A stretch of 64,000 nt of DNA from Wenzhouxiangella sediminis. GTDB lineage: Bacteria > Pseudomonadota > Gammaproteobacteria > Xanthomonadales > Wenzhouxiangellaceae. The notes under the pieces were generated by a model. It made no database searches, had not been told where the DNA came from, and saw only the letters and a program-made list of their open reading frames with translations. Below, piece by piece: positions 19,371 to 28,258 of the stretch; positions within the stretch are counted from its first letter, which is position 1, and each line of letters opens with the position of its first letter. The stretch is from assembly GCF_003410055.1 (NCBI RefSeq), contig NZ_QUZK01000052.1, forward strand, positions 101,600-165,599, in the 5' to 3' direction. The translations under genes and the position numbers were made by a program.

Positions 19371-20604
19371 ATGAACGACGCCCCCATGATCGAGGTCTCG
19401 GGGCTGTACAAGATATTCGGGTCCAATCCCGATGCCGCCATGCCGCTGATCGAGGAGGGTCGCGGCAAGGACGAGATCTTCGACAAGACCGGCCAGACGG
19501 TCGGCGTGCACGACGCGGAACTGTCCATTCGCGAAGGCGAGATCTTCGTGGTCATGGGCCTGTCCGGCTCGGGCAAGTCCACCATGGTGCGGCTGCTCAA
19601 TCGCCTGATCGAACCGACCAGCGGCAGCATCCGCATCAACGGCCGCGACGTGACTTCGATGAGCCACAAGGAGCTCATCGAACTGCGCCGCCGCGATCTC
19701 GCCATGGTGTTCCAGTCCTTCGCCCTGATGCCGCACCGCACGGTGCTCGACAACGCCGCGTTCGGGCTGGAGGTGGCCGGCGAAGACCGCGACAAGCGCC
19801 GCGAGCGCGCTATGGAGGCGCTCGAGCAGGTCGGCCTGGATGCCAACGCCAACAGCTACCCCGACGAACTGTCAGGCGGCATGCAGCAGCGCGTCGGCCT
19901 GGCCCGGGCGCTGGCGACCGACCCGTCGATCATGCTCATGGACGAGGCCTTCTCGGCCCTCGATCCGCTGATCCGCACCGAAATGCAGGACGAGTTGCTC
20001 GAACTGCAGCGCCGGCAGGCGCGCACCGTGGTGTTCATCTCGCACGACCTCGACGAGGCCATGCGCATTGGCGATCGCATCGCGATCATGCAGGACGGTC
20101 GCATCGTGCAGGTCGGCACGCCCGAGGAAATCGTCACGCAGCCGGCCAACGACTACGTGCGGTCCTTCTTCTATGGCGTGGACATTTCCCAGGTGTTCAC
20201 GGCCGCCGACATCATGGACAAGCAGCATCTGACGGTCGTCGAGCGGCCCGGCATGGGCGTGCGCGCCGCCCTGGAGAGCCTGCGGCGCCACGACCGGGAC
20301 TTCGCCGTGGTCGTCGGCTCGGACGGCCACTACGAAGGCATCGTTTCGGCGGATGCCCTGGCGCGGGTCCTCAACGAGTCCGACGAGCCGGGCTTCCGCG
20401 ACGCCTTCGAATCGGTTGAACCCGTCCCCACCGACGGCCTGCTCGACGAGCTGATCGGCCGCTGCGCCGATACCGCGGCACCGATTCCAGTCGTCGACGG
20501 CGACGGCCGCTATCGGGGCGCGGTCTCGCGCAGCCGCCTGCTGCGCACGCTCGATCGCACCAGCGACGCTTCCTCCGAGGCCACCGAAAACGCTGGAGGT
20601 TCCC

Positions 20605-20612
<8 letters not shown>
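19371..20612 (+). CDS. proV: Glycine betaine/proline ABC transporter, ATP-binding subunit
   Basis: A 413-residue osmoprotectant importer ATPase. It has Walker A GLSGSGKST, Q-loop VFQSFALMPHRTV, signature LSGGMQQRVG and Walker B MLMDEAFSALDP. C-terminal CBS-like domains (about residues 275-400) in this family sense ionic strength. The N-terminal extension before the ATPase core (VSGLYKIFGSNPDAAM) is typical of ProV/OpuAA. It overlaps proW by eight bases. The operon imports compatible solutes, which fits a halotolerant or marine lifestyle. Confidence 0.96.
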
Positions 20613-21450
<838 letters not shown>

Positions 21451-21558
21451 TTTTCTCCGGGACTGCTCGAAAGAGGCCTTCGCGAAGGCCTCGCCGTGTA
21501 CCGCCTGACAACCGGGCACGGTGATTTCTCGCACCACGAAGAAGGAGGAGAAAGCACC

Positions 21559-22425
21559 ATGCGAAACCACTTCACCAGAGTACTGACCACGCTGGCCCTG
21601 GCCCTGGCGCTCGCCGCGCCGGTGCAGGCGCAGGATGTCCGCATCGGCTGGACGGCCTGGTCGGATGCCGAATTCGTCACCAAGCTGGCCGCGCGTGTCA
21701 TGGAAGAGCGCATGGATCAGGAAGTCGAACTGGTCCAGACCGACATCGCGCCCCAATACCAGGGCCTGGCCTCCGGCGACATCGACGCCATGATGATGTC
21801 CTGGCTGCCCGGCACGCATTCCGACTACATGGAAAACGTGGGTTCGGATGTCGTCGATCTGGGCATTCTCTACGGCTACGCCCGCCTGGGCTGGGTCGTG
21901 CCCGACTACATTCCCGAGAGCGAGTTGTCCTCGATCGAGGACCTCAAGAAGGACAGCGTTCGCGAGCAGCTCGACGGCACGATCACCGGCATCGATCCCG
22001 GCGCCGGCCTGACGCGCCTGTCCAAGAAGGCGATCGAGGAATACGGTCTCGACGGCTATGACCTGCAGATTTCCAGCGGCGCCGGCATGACCGCCGCACT
22101 GGAACGCGCCGTCAACCGAGAGGAATGGATCGTGGCAACCGGCTGGAGCCCGCACTGGAAGTTCGGCGCCTATGACCTGCGCTATCTCGAAGATCCGCAG
22201 GGCGTGCTGGGCAGCTATGAGCGCGTCCACGCGCTGGCCCGCGAGGGCTTCTACCAGGAGAACCCGGAAGCCGCGCTGTTCCTGGCACGGATGCACCTCG
22301 ACATCGAGGAACTCCAGGCCGCCATGTTCCAGGCCCAGGAAACCTCCTACGAGGAAGCCGTCACGCAGTTCATCGAGGACAACCCGGAACTGATCGACTA
22401 CTGGGTCACCGGCAAGATGGACTGA
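21559..22425 (+). CDS. proX: Glycine betaine/proline ABC transporter, periplasmic binding protein
   Basis: A 288-residue OpuAC-family binding protein. The signal peptide is at residues 1-24 (cleavage after APVQAQ). The GWTAWSDAEFVTKLAARVM start and ATGWSPHWKFGAYDLRYLEDP segment supply the aromatic residues that usually cage quaternary amines. The ATG at 21559 has a strong GAAGGAGGAG ribosome-binding site and directly precedes the signal peptide. An in-frame upstream start at 21496 was rejected. Terminated by the hairpin at 22455. Confidence 0.95.
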   Translation: MRNHFTRVLTTLALALALAAPVQAQDVRIGWTAWSDAEFVTKLAARVMEERMDQEVELVQTDIAPQYQGLASGDIDAMMMSWLPGTHSDYMENVGSDVVDLGILYGYARLGWVVPDYIPESELSSIEDLKKDSVREQLDGTITGIDPGAGLTRLSKKAIEEYGLDGYDLQISSGAGMTAALERAVNREEWIVATGWSPHWKFGAYDLRYLEDPQGVLGSYERVHALAREGFYQENPEAALFLARMHLDIEELQAAMFQAQETSYEEAVTQFIEDNPELIDYWVTGKMD

Positions 22426-22454
22426 TCGCCCCAAGCGATTGACCATCGCACTGA

Positions 22455-22482
22455 AAGAGCCCCGCTCCGGCGGGGCTTTTTC
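22455..22482 (+). terminator. Rho-independent terminator of proVWX
   Basis: A GCCCCGC / GCGGGGC stem (22459-22465 and 22470-22476) with a TCCG tetraloop is followed by TTTTTC, about 33 bases after the proX stop. Confidence 0.88.
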
Positions 22483-22538
22483 GTCGCAAAAGCACTCGGA
22501 ATGTTATTACGCCGCCGTTTTGCGCTAAATTGCCGGCC

Positions 22539-23444
22539 ATGAGTTCGCACGACCACCAACACCACCATCATGCGCCGTCGAGCCGCAGCGCCCTCATCGG
22601 CGCGTTGAGCCTGACCCTGGCGTTTGCCGGCGTCGAGTTCGTCGCCGGGCTGTGGGCCGGCTCGCTGGCGCTGGTCGCCGATGCCGGCCATATGCTCACC
22701 GATTCCTCGGCCCTGGGGCTGGCCGCATTCGCCGCCTGGATGGCGGGGCGTCCGCCCAGCAAGCGGCGCACCTGGGGCTACGGCCGCACCGAAGTCCTGG
22801 CCGCCCTGGTCAATGGCGCGATCATGCTGGCGCTCGTCGGCTCGATCGCCTGGCACGCCCTGGAACGCTTCCAGCAGCCGCGCGAAATCAGCGGCGCGAC
22901 GGTGCTGGGGGTTGCCCTGATCGGCTTGGTCGTCAACCTGCTCGTCTTCTGGGTGCTCAGCCGCGGTGAGCGCAACCTCAACGTGCGTGGCGCGCTGCTG
23001 CATGTTCTCGGCGACCTGCTGGGCTCGGTGGCTGCGCTGGCTTCCGGCTTGGTCATCATGACCACCGGCTGGACGCCGATCGACCCGATTCTCTCGCTGC
23101 TCATCTGCGTGCTGATCCTGGTCGCCGCGGTGCGCCTGCTCATGGACAGCGCGCACGTCGTCATGGAGGGCGTGCCGCAAAACTTGGACATCGATCGAGT
23201 GCGATCGAGCATGGTCGCCGTCCCCGGCGTCCAGGGTATTCATGACCTGCACGTCTGGCAGGTCTCGAGCGATCGGGTCGCGTTGTCGGCCCATGTCGTC
23301 GTGGCCGACCTGGGCGAGTGGCCCGCCACCCTGGCGGCGCTCAACCATGCGCTGCTCGAGGCGCACGACATCGACCACCCCACGCTGCAACCCGAGTTGC
23401 CGGAACCCGGCAGCTGCCAACATCAGCCCGAGGCTTGCCGCTGA
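22539..23444 (+). CDS. Cation diffusion facilitator (CzcD/ZitB-like zinc exporter)
   Basis: A 301-residue CDF transporter. The N-terminus is His-rich (MSSHDHQHHHHAP), and six membrane spans follow. The metal site has the typical ADAGHMLTDSS (span 2) and LHVLGDLLGSVAAL (span 5) motifs. The C-terminal cytoplasmic domain (VPGVQGIHDLHVWQVSSDRVALSAHVV) ends with Cys/His residues (CQHQPEACR). It probably exports Zn2+ by proton antiport. The ATG at 22539 was chosen over a TTG nine bases upstream. Its stop overlaps the ybiI start (TGATG). Confidence 0.93.
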   Translation: MSSHDHQHHHHAPSSRSALIGALSLTLAFAGVEFVAGLWAGSLALVADAGHMLTDSSALGLAAFAAWMAGRPPSKRRTWGYGRTEVLAALVNGAIMLALVGSIAWHALERFQQPREISGATVLGVALIGLVVNLLVFWVLSRGERNLNVRGALLHVLGDLLGSVAALASGLVIMTTGWTPIDPILSLLICVLILVAAVRLLMDSAHVVMEGVPQNLDIDRVRSSMVAVPGVQGIHDLHVWQVSSDRVALSAHVVVADLGEWPATLAALNHALLEAHDIDHPTLQPELPEPGSCQHQPEACR

Positions 23445-23713
23445 TGGCCGGCGGCTGGGCAAGGGACGATGCCGTGCAAGACCAGATCGACAGCACGGTC
23501 GAGGACGGGCTCGAGCGCGTGCGCAGCCGGATTCCCAGGGGCGAGAGCCGGCGGGATTGCGAAGAGTGCGGGGAGCCCATTCCGGAGGCAAGGCGCAAGG
23601 CGCTGCCGGGCGTGAAGCTTTGCGTGGCCTGTCAGGAAGAACTGGACGAGGCCGAAAAGAAATCCTTCAGCGGTTACAACCGGCGCGGCAGCAAGGACAG
23701 CCAGTTGCGTTGA
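23444..23713 (+). CDS. ybiI: DksA/TraR-family zinc-finger protein YbiI
   Basis: An 89-residue protein nearly collinear with E. coli YbiI. It has the MAGGWARDDAVQDQIDSTVED start, the four-cysteine finger (CEECG and CVACQ) and the invariant tail GYNRRGSKDSQLR. It lacks the long coiled coil of DksA. Unlike the DksA at 10273, all four cysteines are intact. The start at 23444 overlaps the stop of the zinc exporter, hinting at metal-linked co-expression. The function of YbiI itself is not established. Confidence 0.93.
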   Translation: MAGGWARDDAVQDQIDSTVEDGLERVRSRIPRGESRRDCEECGEPIPEARRKALPGVKLCVACQEELDEAEKKSFSGYNRRGSKDSQLR

Positions 23714-23725
23714 GCGGGGCAGCGC

Positions 23726-23754
23726 GATCCCGACCCGCGTGGCGGGCCGGGATC
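23726..23754. terminator. Bidirectional hairpin between ybiI and dctP
   Basis: GATCCCG-A-CCCGC-GTG-GCGGG-C-CGGGATC is a near-perfect 29-base symmetrical hairpin midway between two convergent genes. It is followed on the plus strand by ATTGTT. The placement fits a shared terminator. Confidence 0.7.
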
Positions 23755-23770
23755 ATTGTTGCCCGTTCGG

Positions 23771-24928
23771 TCAGCTTTCGCCCTGAGCTTCGTCTTCCAT
23801 CACGGTGTCATCACCGGTAGCGGTGTCGGCCTCTGTTGAGCCGTCTTCCATCCCGGCTTCGGCCTGTTCGATGCGATCGAGGAGCGTGTTGAGGATTTCC
23901 TCTCCGGTCTCGCCGGACTGCTCGATGTAGGTATCGCGAACGCCCATGCTCGCCTCGCGGAAGGCCTGGCGCTCTTCTTCGGTCAGCTCGACGAACTCGG
24001 TGCCGCCCTCGTCCAGGATGGTCTGGAGACGTTCCTCGTTGTAGCGGATCTGCTCTTCGTCGATCCAGTCGACCAGCTCGTCGCGCACTTGGAGCACCAG
24101 CTCGCGGCGCTCTTCCGGCAGGCCCTCGAACCACTGCCGGCTGGCGGCCAGGGTGGAAATGAACTGCGCGTGGCGACCGGAGGTCAGCACGTCCTGCTCC
24201 TCGTAGAAGCTCATCTCCTCGATGGCGAAGATCGGGTTGACCTGCCCGTCGATCTGGCCCAGCTGCAGGCCGCTGTAGACCTCGGAGTAGGGCATCGGCG
24301 TCGGGTTGGCGCCGTAGGCCCGATACGACTCGACCAGGATGGGCGAGGTCATGGTGCGGATCTTGAAGTTCTCGAAGTCCTCGAGGGTGCGCAGGGGCTT
24401 GTCGGCGCTCCAGACCATCCAGCCCTCGGGGATGATGTCGAGCAGCTGCAGGTCCTGGCTGTTGTAGAGCGGCTGGAACAGCGAGTAGACCGCTTCGTCG
24501 GAAAGGACTTCCCGATTGACCTGGTTGTGCTCGGACAGCACGAAGTGCAGGGTGAATACCCCGACTTCCGGGATCAGGTCGGCGAGGTGCCCGGGTGAGG
24601 CGAAGGTCAGTTCGATGCCGCCGCTCTGCGCCATTTCGGTCAGCTGGGAGGAGGTGCCCAGCGCGCCGTAGGGGTAGACCTCGACATTGACCGTGCCGTC
24701 GGTCCGTTCCTCGATGCGGCGCTTGAATTCCTGGGCATAGGCGTCCTGCACGCTGCCCTCGACTTCCTCGAGCGCGAAACGCCAGGTGACCGTCTCGGCA
24801 GTTTCGGGTTCGGCCGGTTCCGTGCCGGCGGATTGTTCCGTCGGGGCCTGTCCGGACTCGCTGCAGGCGGCCAGCAGAAGGGCGGCCAGCAGGGTCAGGC
24901 CGGCATTGCGAATGCTTGCTCGATTCAT
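23771..24928 (-). CDS. TRAP transporter substrate-binding lipoprotein (DctP family)
   Basis: A 385-residue DctP-type binding protein. The N-terminus ends in a lipobox (LLLAAC, Cys near residue 22), so it is probably a lipoprotein. This is less usual than a free periplasmic DctP. The core has the family's QLTEMAQSGGIELTFASPGHL start, and the RTMTSPILVESYRAYGANPTPMPY segment holds the conserved carboxylate-binding arginine. An acidic C-terminal tail of about 35 residues is extra. It is divergent from dctQM by 199 bp and presumably serves that permease. The ligand is unknown. Confidence 0.9.
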   Translation of the reverse strand: MNRASIRNAGLTLLAALLLAACSESGQAPTEQSAGTEPAEPETAETVTWRFALEEVEGSVQDAYAQEFKRRIEERTDGTVNVEVYPYGALGTSSQLTEMAQSGGIELTFASPGHLADLIPEVGVFTLHFVLSEHNQVNREVLSDEAVYSLFQPLYNSQDLQLLDIIPEGWMVWSADKPLRTLEDFENFKIRTMTSPILVESYRAYGANPTPMPYSEVYSGLQLGQIDGQVNPIFAIEEMSFYEEQDVLTSGRHAQFISTLAASRQWFEGLPEERRELVLQVRDELVDWIDEEQIRYNEERLQTILDEGGTEFVELTEEERQAFREASMGVRDTYIEQSGETGEEILNTLLDRIEQAEAGMEDGSTEADTATGDDTVMEDEAQGES

Positions 24929-25127
24929 GATTTGCTCCCGGAAATGAGACCGTCATTCAACATAACACGGTGTCGAGCCGCGGCAGGGCGCAAGGCCGGT
25001 TTCCGGGGATGCGTGCGGCGCCCCGTGTAGAATGAAAAGACATTCACGCAGCTACGAGGGAAGTGATCGTGAACACGGGCAGCGCGAAGGCATCGCGACC
25101 GCGCGCAGCGATGCAGGGGTCTGTCGC

Positions 25128-26033
25128 ATGAGCGAGGCGCAGTCCAGGGCGCCCAGCCCGTGGCGGCGCGCGGTACGCCGGCCCTTCAGCTGGTTCGACG
25201 AGGGGCTGGACTGGTTCGAGCAGTTCGTGCTGGTCACCGGCATCGCCGCCATGGCGATCGTCAGCGTGATCAACGTCATCTCGCGCAACACGATCGGCTC
25301 GAGTCTGCAGTTCGCCACCGACGTCACCCAGCTGCTGCTGGTGATCGTGACCTTCATGGGCATCGGCATCGGTGCCCGCAATGCGCGGCATATCCGCGTC
25401 TCCGCCATCCACGACCTGCTGCCGGAACCGGCGCAGAAGGTGCTTCTCGTCATCGTCGGCTTCGGAACTTCGGCGCTGCTTTTCCTGCTGGCCGACTACG
25501 GCTGGGACTACGCGCAATCGGTGCAGCGAAGCTGCCGGGTGTTGCCGGAATCCATCGGCTCGACGCCGCTGTGGCTGGGTGTCGCGCTGACCCTCGTCGC
25601 CATGGTGCTCTCGGGGCACCTCATCCGGATTGTGGCGGCCGTCGGTCAACGGTTGGTCGGCGACATGACGCCAGCCAGGCGCAACCTCGCCATCCTGGCT
25701 GCGCTGGCGGTGGCATTCGTCGTGGGTGCATTCTTGTTCGGCCTGTTCATCGACCTGGTCGAGAATCGCAGCGGTCGTTGCCGCGTGACTTCCTCGACAG
25801 GATTCCCCGTCTACCTGATCTACATGGTCGTGCCGCTCGGTTTCTTCCTCGGCGCGGTGCAGTTCTTCCTGGCCGGACTGCGCAACCTGGTCAGCCGCGA
25901 CAACTACCTGTCCTGGTACCACCGCGACGAGTACGAAAGCGAGGAGCAGGCCGCCGAGCAGACTTCTTTCGGCAACGTACCGGAGGAATCCGGATCATCC
26001 GGGGCATCCGGGCGGGGAGGTGACCATGGCTGA
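25128..26033 (+). CDS. TRAP transporter small permease subunit (DctQ family)
   Basis: A 301-residue membrane protein with a DctQ domain in its N-terminal two thirds, including WFEQFVLVTGIAAMAIVSVINVISR and RNARHIRVSAI. It is longer than the usual 160-200 residues because of two extra hydrophobic segments (about 185-265). The cytoplasmic tail is Ser/Glu/Gly-rich. The ATG at 25128 (MSEAQSR) was chosen; the frame is open upstream to 25032 without membrane-like sequence. It overlaps dctM by eight bases. Confidence 0.88.
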   Translation: MSEAQSRAPSPWRRAVRRPFSWFDEGLDWFEQFVLVTGIAAMAIVSVINVISRNTIGSSLQFATDVTQLLLVIVTFMGIGIGARNARHIRVSAIHDLLPEPAQKVLLVIVGFGTSALLFLLADYGWDYAQSVQRSCRVLPESIGSTPLWLGVALTLVAMVLSGHLIRIVAAVGQRLVGDMTPARRNLAILAALAVAFVVGAFLFGLFIDLVENRSGRCRVTSSTGFPVYLIYMVVPLGFFLGAVQFFLAGLRNLVSRDNYLSWYHRDEYESEEQAAEQTSFGNVPEESGSSGASGRGGDHG

Positions 26034-27357
26034 GTTCTTCGACCTGCTGGGGCTCGCCGCGCTGTCCGATGCCCAGGTGGCCCTGGTCGCGGCCGGTGTC
26101 ATGGTCGTGTTGCTGCTGATGGGATTCCCGATGATGGTGCCCCTGATGGTCGGCGCGATGGTGCTGCTGTTTTCCAAATTCTCGATGCTCGAGCCCAGGA
26201 TGCTCGTGCAGCAGATGATCGGCGGCGTCGAGCAGAGCGTGCTCGTGGCCGTGCCGATGTTCATCCTGGCCGCGGACATCATGATCAAGGGGCACACGGC
26301 CGATCGCCTGCTCGACCTGGTGAGCAAGTTCGTCGGCCATGTTCGCGGTGGCTTGCCGGTGACCACGGCCGTGTCCTGCACCCTGTTCGGCGCCGTGTCG
26401 GGCTCCACCCAGGCGACCGTGGTCGCGATGGGCAAGCCGCTGCGCCCGAAGCTGCTCGAGGCCGGCTACACCGATCGCTTCTCCATGGCGCTGATCATCA
26501 ACGCCAGCGACATCGCGCTGCTGATTCCGCCTTCGATCGGAATGATCATCTACGGGGTGGCTTCCGGTACATCGGTGGGCGAATTGTTCATCGCCGGCAT
26601 CGGGCCCGGCCTGATGATCCTGGTCCTCTTTGCCGTCTACTGCTACATCATTTCGGTGTGGAAGAAGATCCCGCCGCGCGAGGCTTCGAGCTGGGGCGAG
26701 CGATGGCTCGCCCTGCGCCGCGCTTCGCTGGCCTTCGGCTTTCCGGTCATCATCATCGGCGGGATCTACTCCGGCTATTTCAGTCCCACGGAGGCGGCCT
26801 CCATGTCGGTAGCCTACGCGCTGCTGCTCGAGATGGTGATCTACCGCGAGGTCAAGCTCTCCGACCTGCCGGGCGTGGCGCTGTCGACGGGCATGATCAC
26901 GGCCGTTGTGTTCATCCTGGTCGCTGCCGGGATGGGTTTTTCCTGGATCGTGTCCTTCGCGCAGATTCCCGACCTGCTGCTCGGCGACGTGGTGGCCAAT
27001 GCCGCCGACAATCCGCTGATGGTGCTCGGGCTGGTGGCCGTGGCCTACTTCGTCGGCTGCATGTTCGTCGATCCCATCGTGGTCATCCTGATTCTCACGC
27101 CGATCTTCGCGCCGGCGATCCAGTCGGCCGGTCTCGATCCGGTTCACGTCGGCACCATCGTCGTCCTGCAGGCGGCGATCGGCTCGGCCACGCCGCCGTT
27201 CGGCTGCGACATCTTCACCGCCGTGGCCATCTTCCGGCGACCTTACCTGGACGTCATCGCCGGCACGCCGCCGTTCGTGTTCATCCTGCTGCTGTCGACC
27301 GTGCTGCTGATCCTGTTTCCGCAGATCGCCTTGTTCCTGCCGCAGTTGATGGATTGA
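26026..27357 (+). CDS. TRAP transporter large permease subunit (DctM family)
   Basis: A 443-residue polytopic protein with about 12 spans. It has the DctM family segments MAVPMFILAADIMIKGHTADRL-type, GAVSGSTQATVVAMG and PPSIGMIIYGVASGTSVGELFIAG. It forms the Na+-coupled translocation channel with DctQ. The ATG at 26026 sits five bases after a GGGGAGG ribosome-binding site and was preferred to a GTG two codons earlier. It overlaps the end of dctQ. Confidence 0.94.
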   Translation: MAEFFDLLGLAALSDAQVALVAAGVMVVLLLMGFPMMVPLMVGAMVLLFSKFSMLEPRMLVQQMIGGVEQSVLVAVPMFILAADIMIKGHTADRLLDLVSKFVGHVRGGLPVTTAVSCTLFGAVSGSTQATVVAMGKPLRPKLLEAGYTDRFSMALIINASDIALLIPPSIGMIIYGVASGTSVGELFIAGIGPGLMILVLFAVYCYIISVWKKIPPREASSWGERWLALRRASLAFGFPVIIIGGIYSGYFSPTEAASMSVAYALLLEMVIYREVKLSDLPGVALSTGMITAVVFILVAAGMGFSWIVSFAQIPDLLLGDVVANAADNPLMVLGLVAVAYFVGCMFVDPIVVILILTPIFAPAIQSAGLDPVHVGTIVVLQAAIGSATPPFGCDIFTAVAIFRRPYLDVIAGTPPFVFILLLSTVLLILFPQIALFLPQLMD

Positions 27358-27444
27358 GCCTGGCCGTTCGCCTGTGGTTCCTTTCACCTTGAGCTTACGC
27401 GCAAGAGCGTTCAATGAGGCTCTTTAAGCGTTCGGAGCAATGAC

Positions 27445-27984
27445 ATGACAATTCGTGCACTGATGGCAGCAAGCCTCATCGGCATGGCCGGCACCGCCGG
27501 CGCCGAATGCGGCAACCTGCTGGACTACTCGCACCGCGGCCTGGCCACCTCGAAGGAAACCAACCTGTGCGAAGCCCATGGCGGACAGGTGATCCTGGTC
27601 GTCAACACGGCCAGCCAGTGCGGCTACACGCCGCAGTTTGAAGGGCTCGAAGCGCTCTACCAGAAATATCGCGGCGAGGGCTTCGTCGTGCTGGGCTTTC
27701 CCTCCGACGACTTCAGGCAGGAGCTCGACGACGAGGAGGCCACCGCCGATGTGTGCTACGTCAACTACGGCGTGAGCTTTCCGATGTTCGCGACCAGTTC
27801 GGTCAAGGGCGAGAGCGCCAATGCGCTGTTCCGCGCCCTCAATGCCGCAACGGACGAGCCGGGCTGGAACTTCACCAAGTACCTGGTCGATCGCAACGGC
27901 GAAGTCGTGGAGCGCTTTACTTCCTCCGTCGAGCCCATGAACAGCCGCCTGGAAAGTCGCGTCGCCGAACTGGTCGGGCGCTAG
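27445..27984 (+). CDS. Exported glutathione peroxidase-family protein
   Basis: A 179-residue GPx/BtuE-like thiol peroxidase with a signal peptide (about residues 1-20, ending GTAGA). The peroxidatic cysteine is C59 in NTASQCGYTPQFEGLE. The W141-N142 pair (WNFTKYLVDRNG) is kept, but the canonical FPCNQF loop reads FPSDDF (85-90), so the catalytic glutamine and nearby cysteine are missing. It probably reduces peroxides in the periplasm with thioredoxin-like donors. Its TAG stop lies inside the left end of the MITE-like element. Confidence 0.88.
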   Translation: MTIRALMAASLIGMAGTAGAECGNLLDYSHRGLATSKETNLCEAHGGQVILVVNTASQCGYTPQFEGLEALYQKYRGEGFVVLGFPSDDFRQELDDEEATADVCYVNYGVSFPMFATSSVKGESANALFRALNAATDEPGWNFTKYLVDRNGEVVERFTSSVEPMNSRLESRVAELVGR

Positions 27985-28251
27985 TGGGCCATGCGGCTAA
28001 TTAGGTAACACTCAGAGCCACTGTGCTGTGTGCGAATCAAGGCGCGTTTCGCAGGGAATGGTTGTTCCCTTTCCAAGAAACGCAACGCCGAGTCGCGCCA
28101 GCACAGTGGCTCCCGAAGGGCCGCCGCACAAGCGCTGTGGGCTGCGTTCCGCTCGCTTGAATTGGCGATGGCCAGTCCTGCGCTCGCGCGCCTTGCCCAC
28201 AACGCTTGTGCGACGGCTGAGTGTTACCTAATTAGCCGCATGGCCCACTAG
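27981..28251. mobile_element. MITE-like element with 35-bp perfect terminal inverted repeats
   Basis: Positions 27981-28015 are an exact inverted copy of 28217-28251 (outer end CTAGTGGGCCATGCGG, inner end ATTAGGTAACACTCAG). The outermost CTAG at both ends may be a 4-bp target duplication, leaving an element of 27985-28247 that starts TGGGCC. Inside are further nested inverted repeats: GAGCCACTGTGCTG at about 28014-28027 against its complement at about 28099-28112, AGGGAA/TTCCCT, and GCCGCACAAGCGC against a near copy around 28200. No transposase is encoded. It is a non-autonomous element or a highly structured REP-type repeat. Confidence 0.75.
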
Positions 28252-28258
28252 TGCGCCA

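Noticed and set aside
27403..27424. AAGAGC/GCTCTT hairpin before the glutathione peroxidase gene
   Set aside because: The stem is only six bases with a ten-base loop and no T-run, so it is too weak to call a terminator.
28012..28251. Short open frames inside the MITE-like element (60-73 codons)
   Set aside because: They follow the palindromic structure on both strands, and no transposase motif is present.
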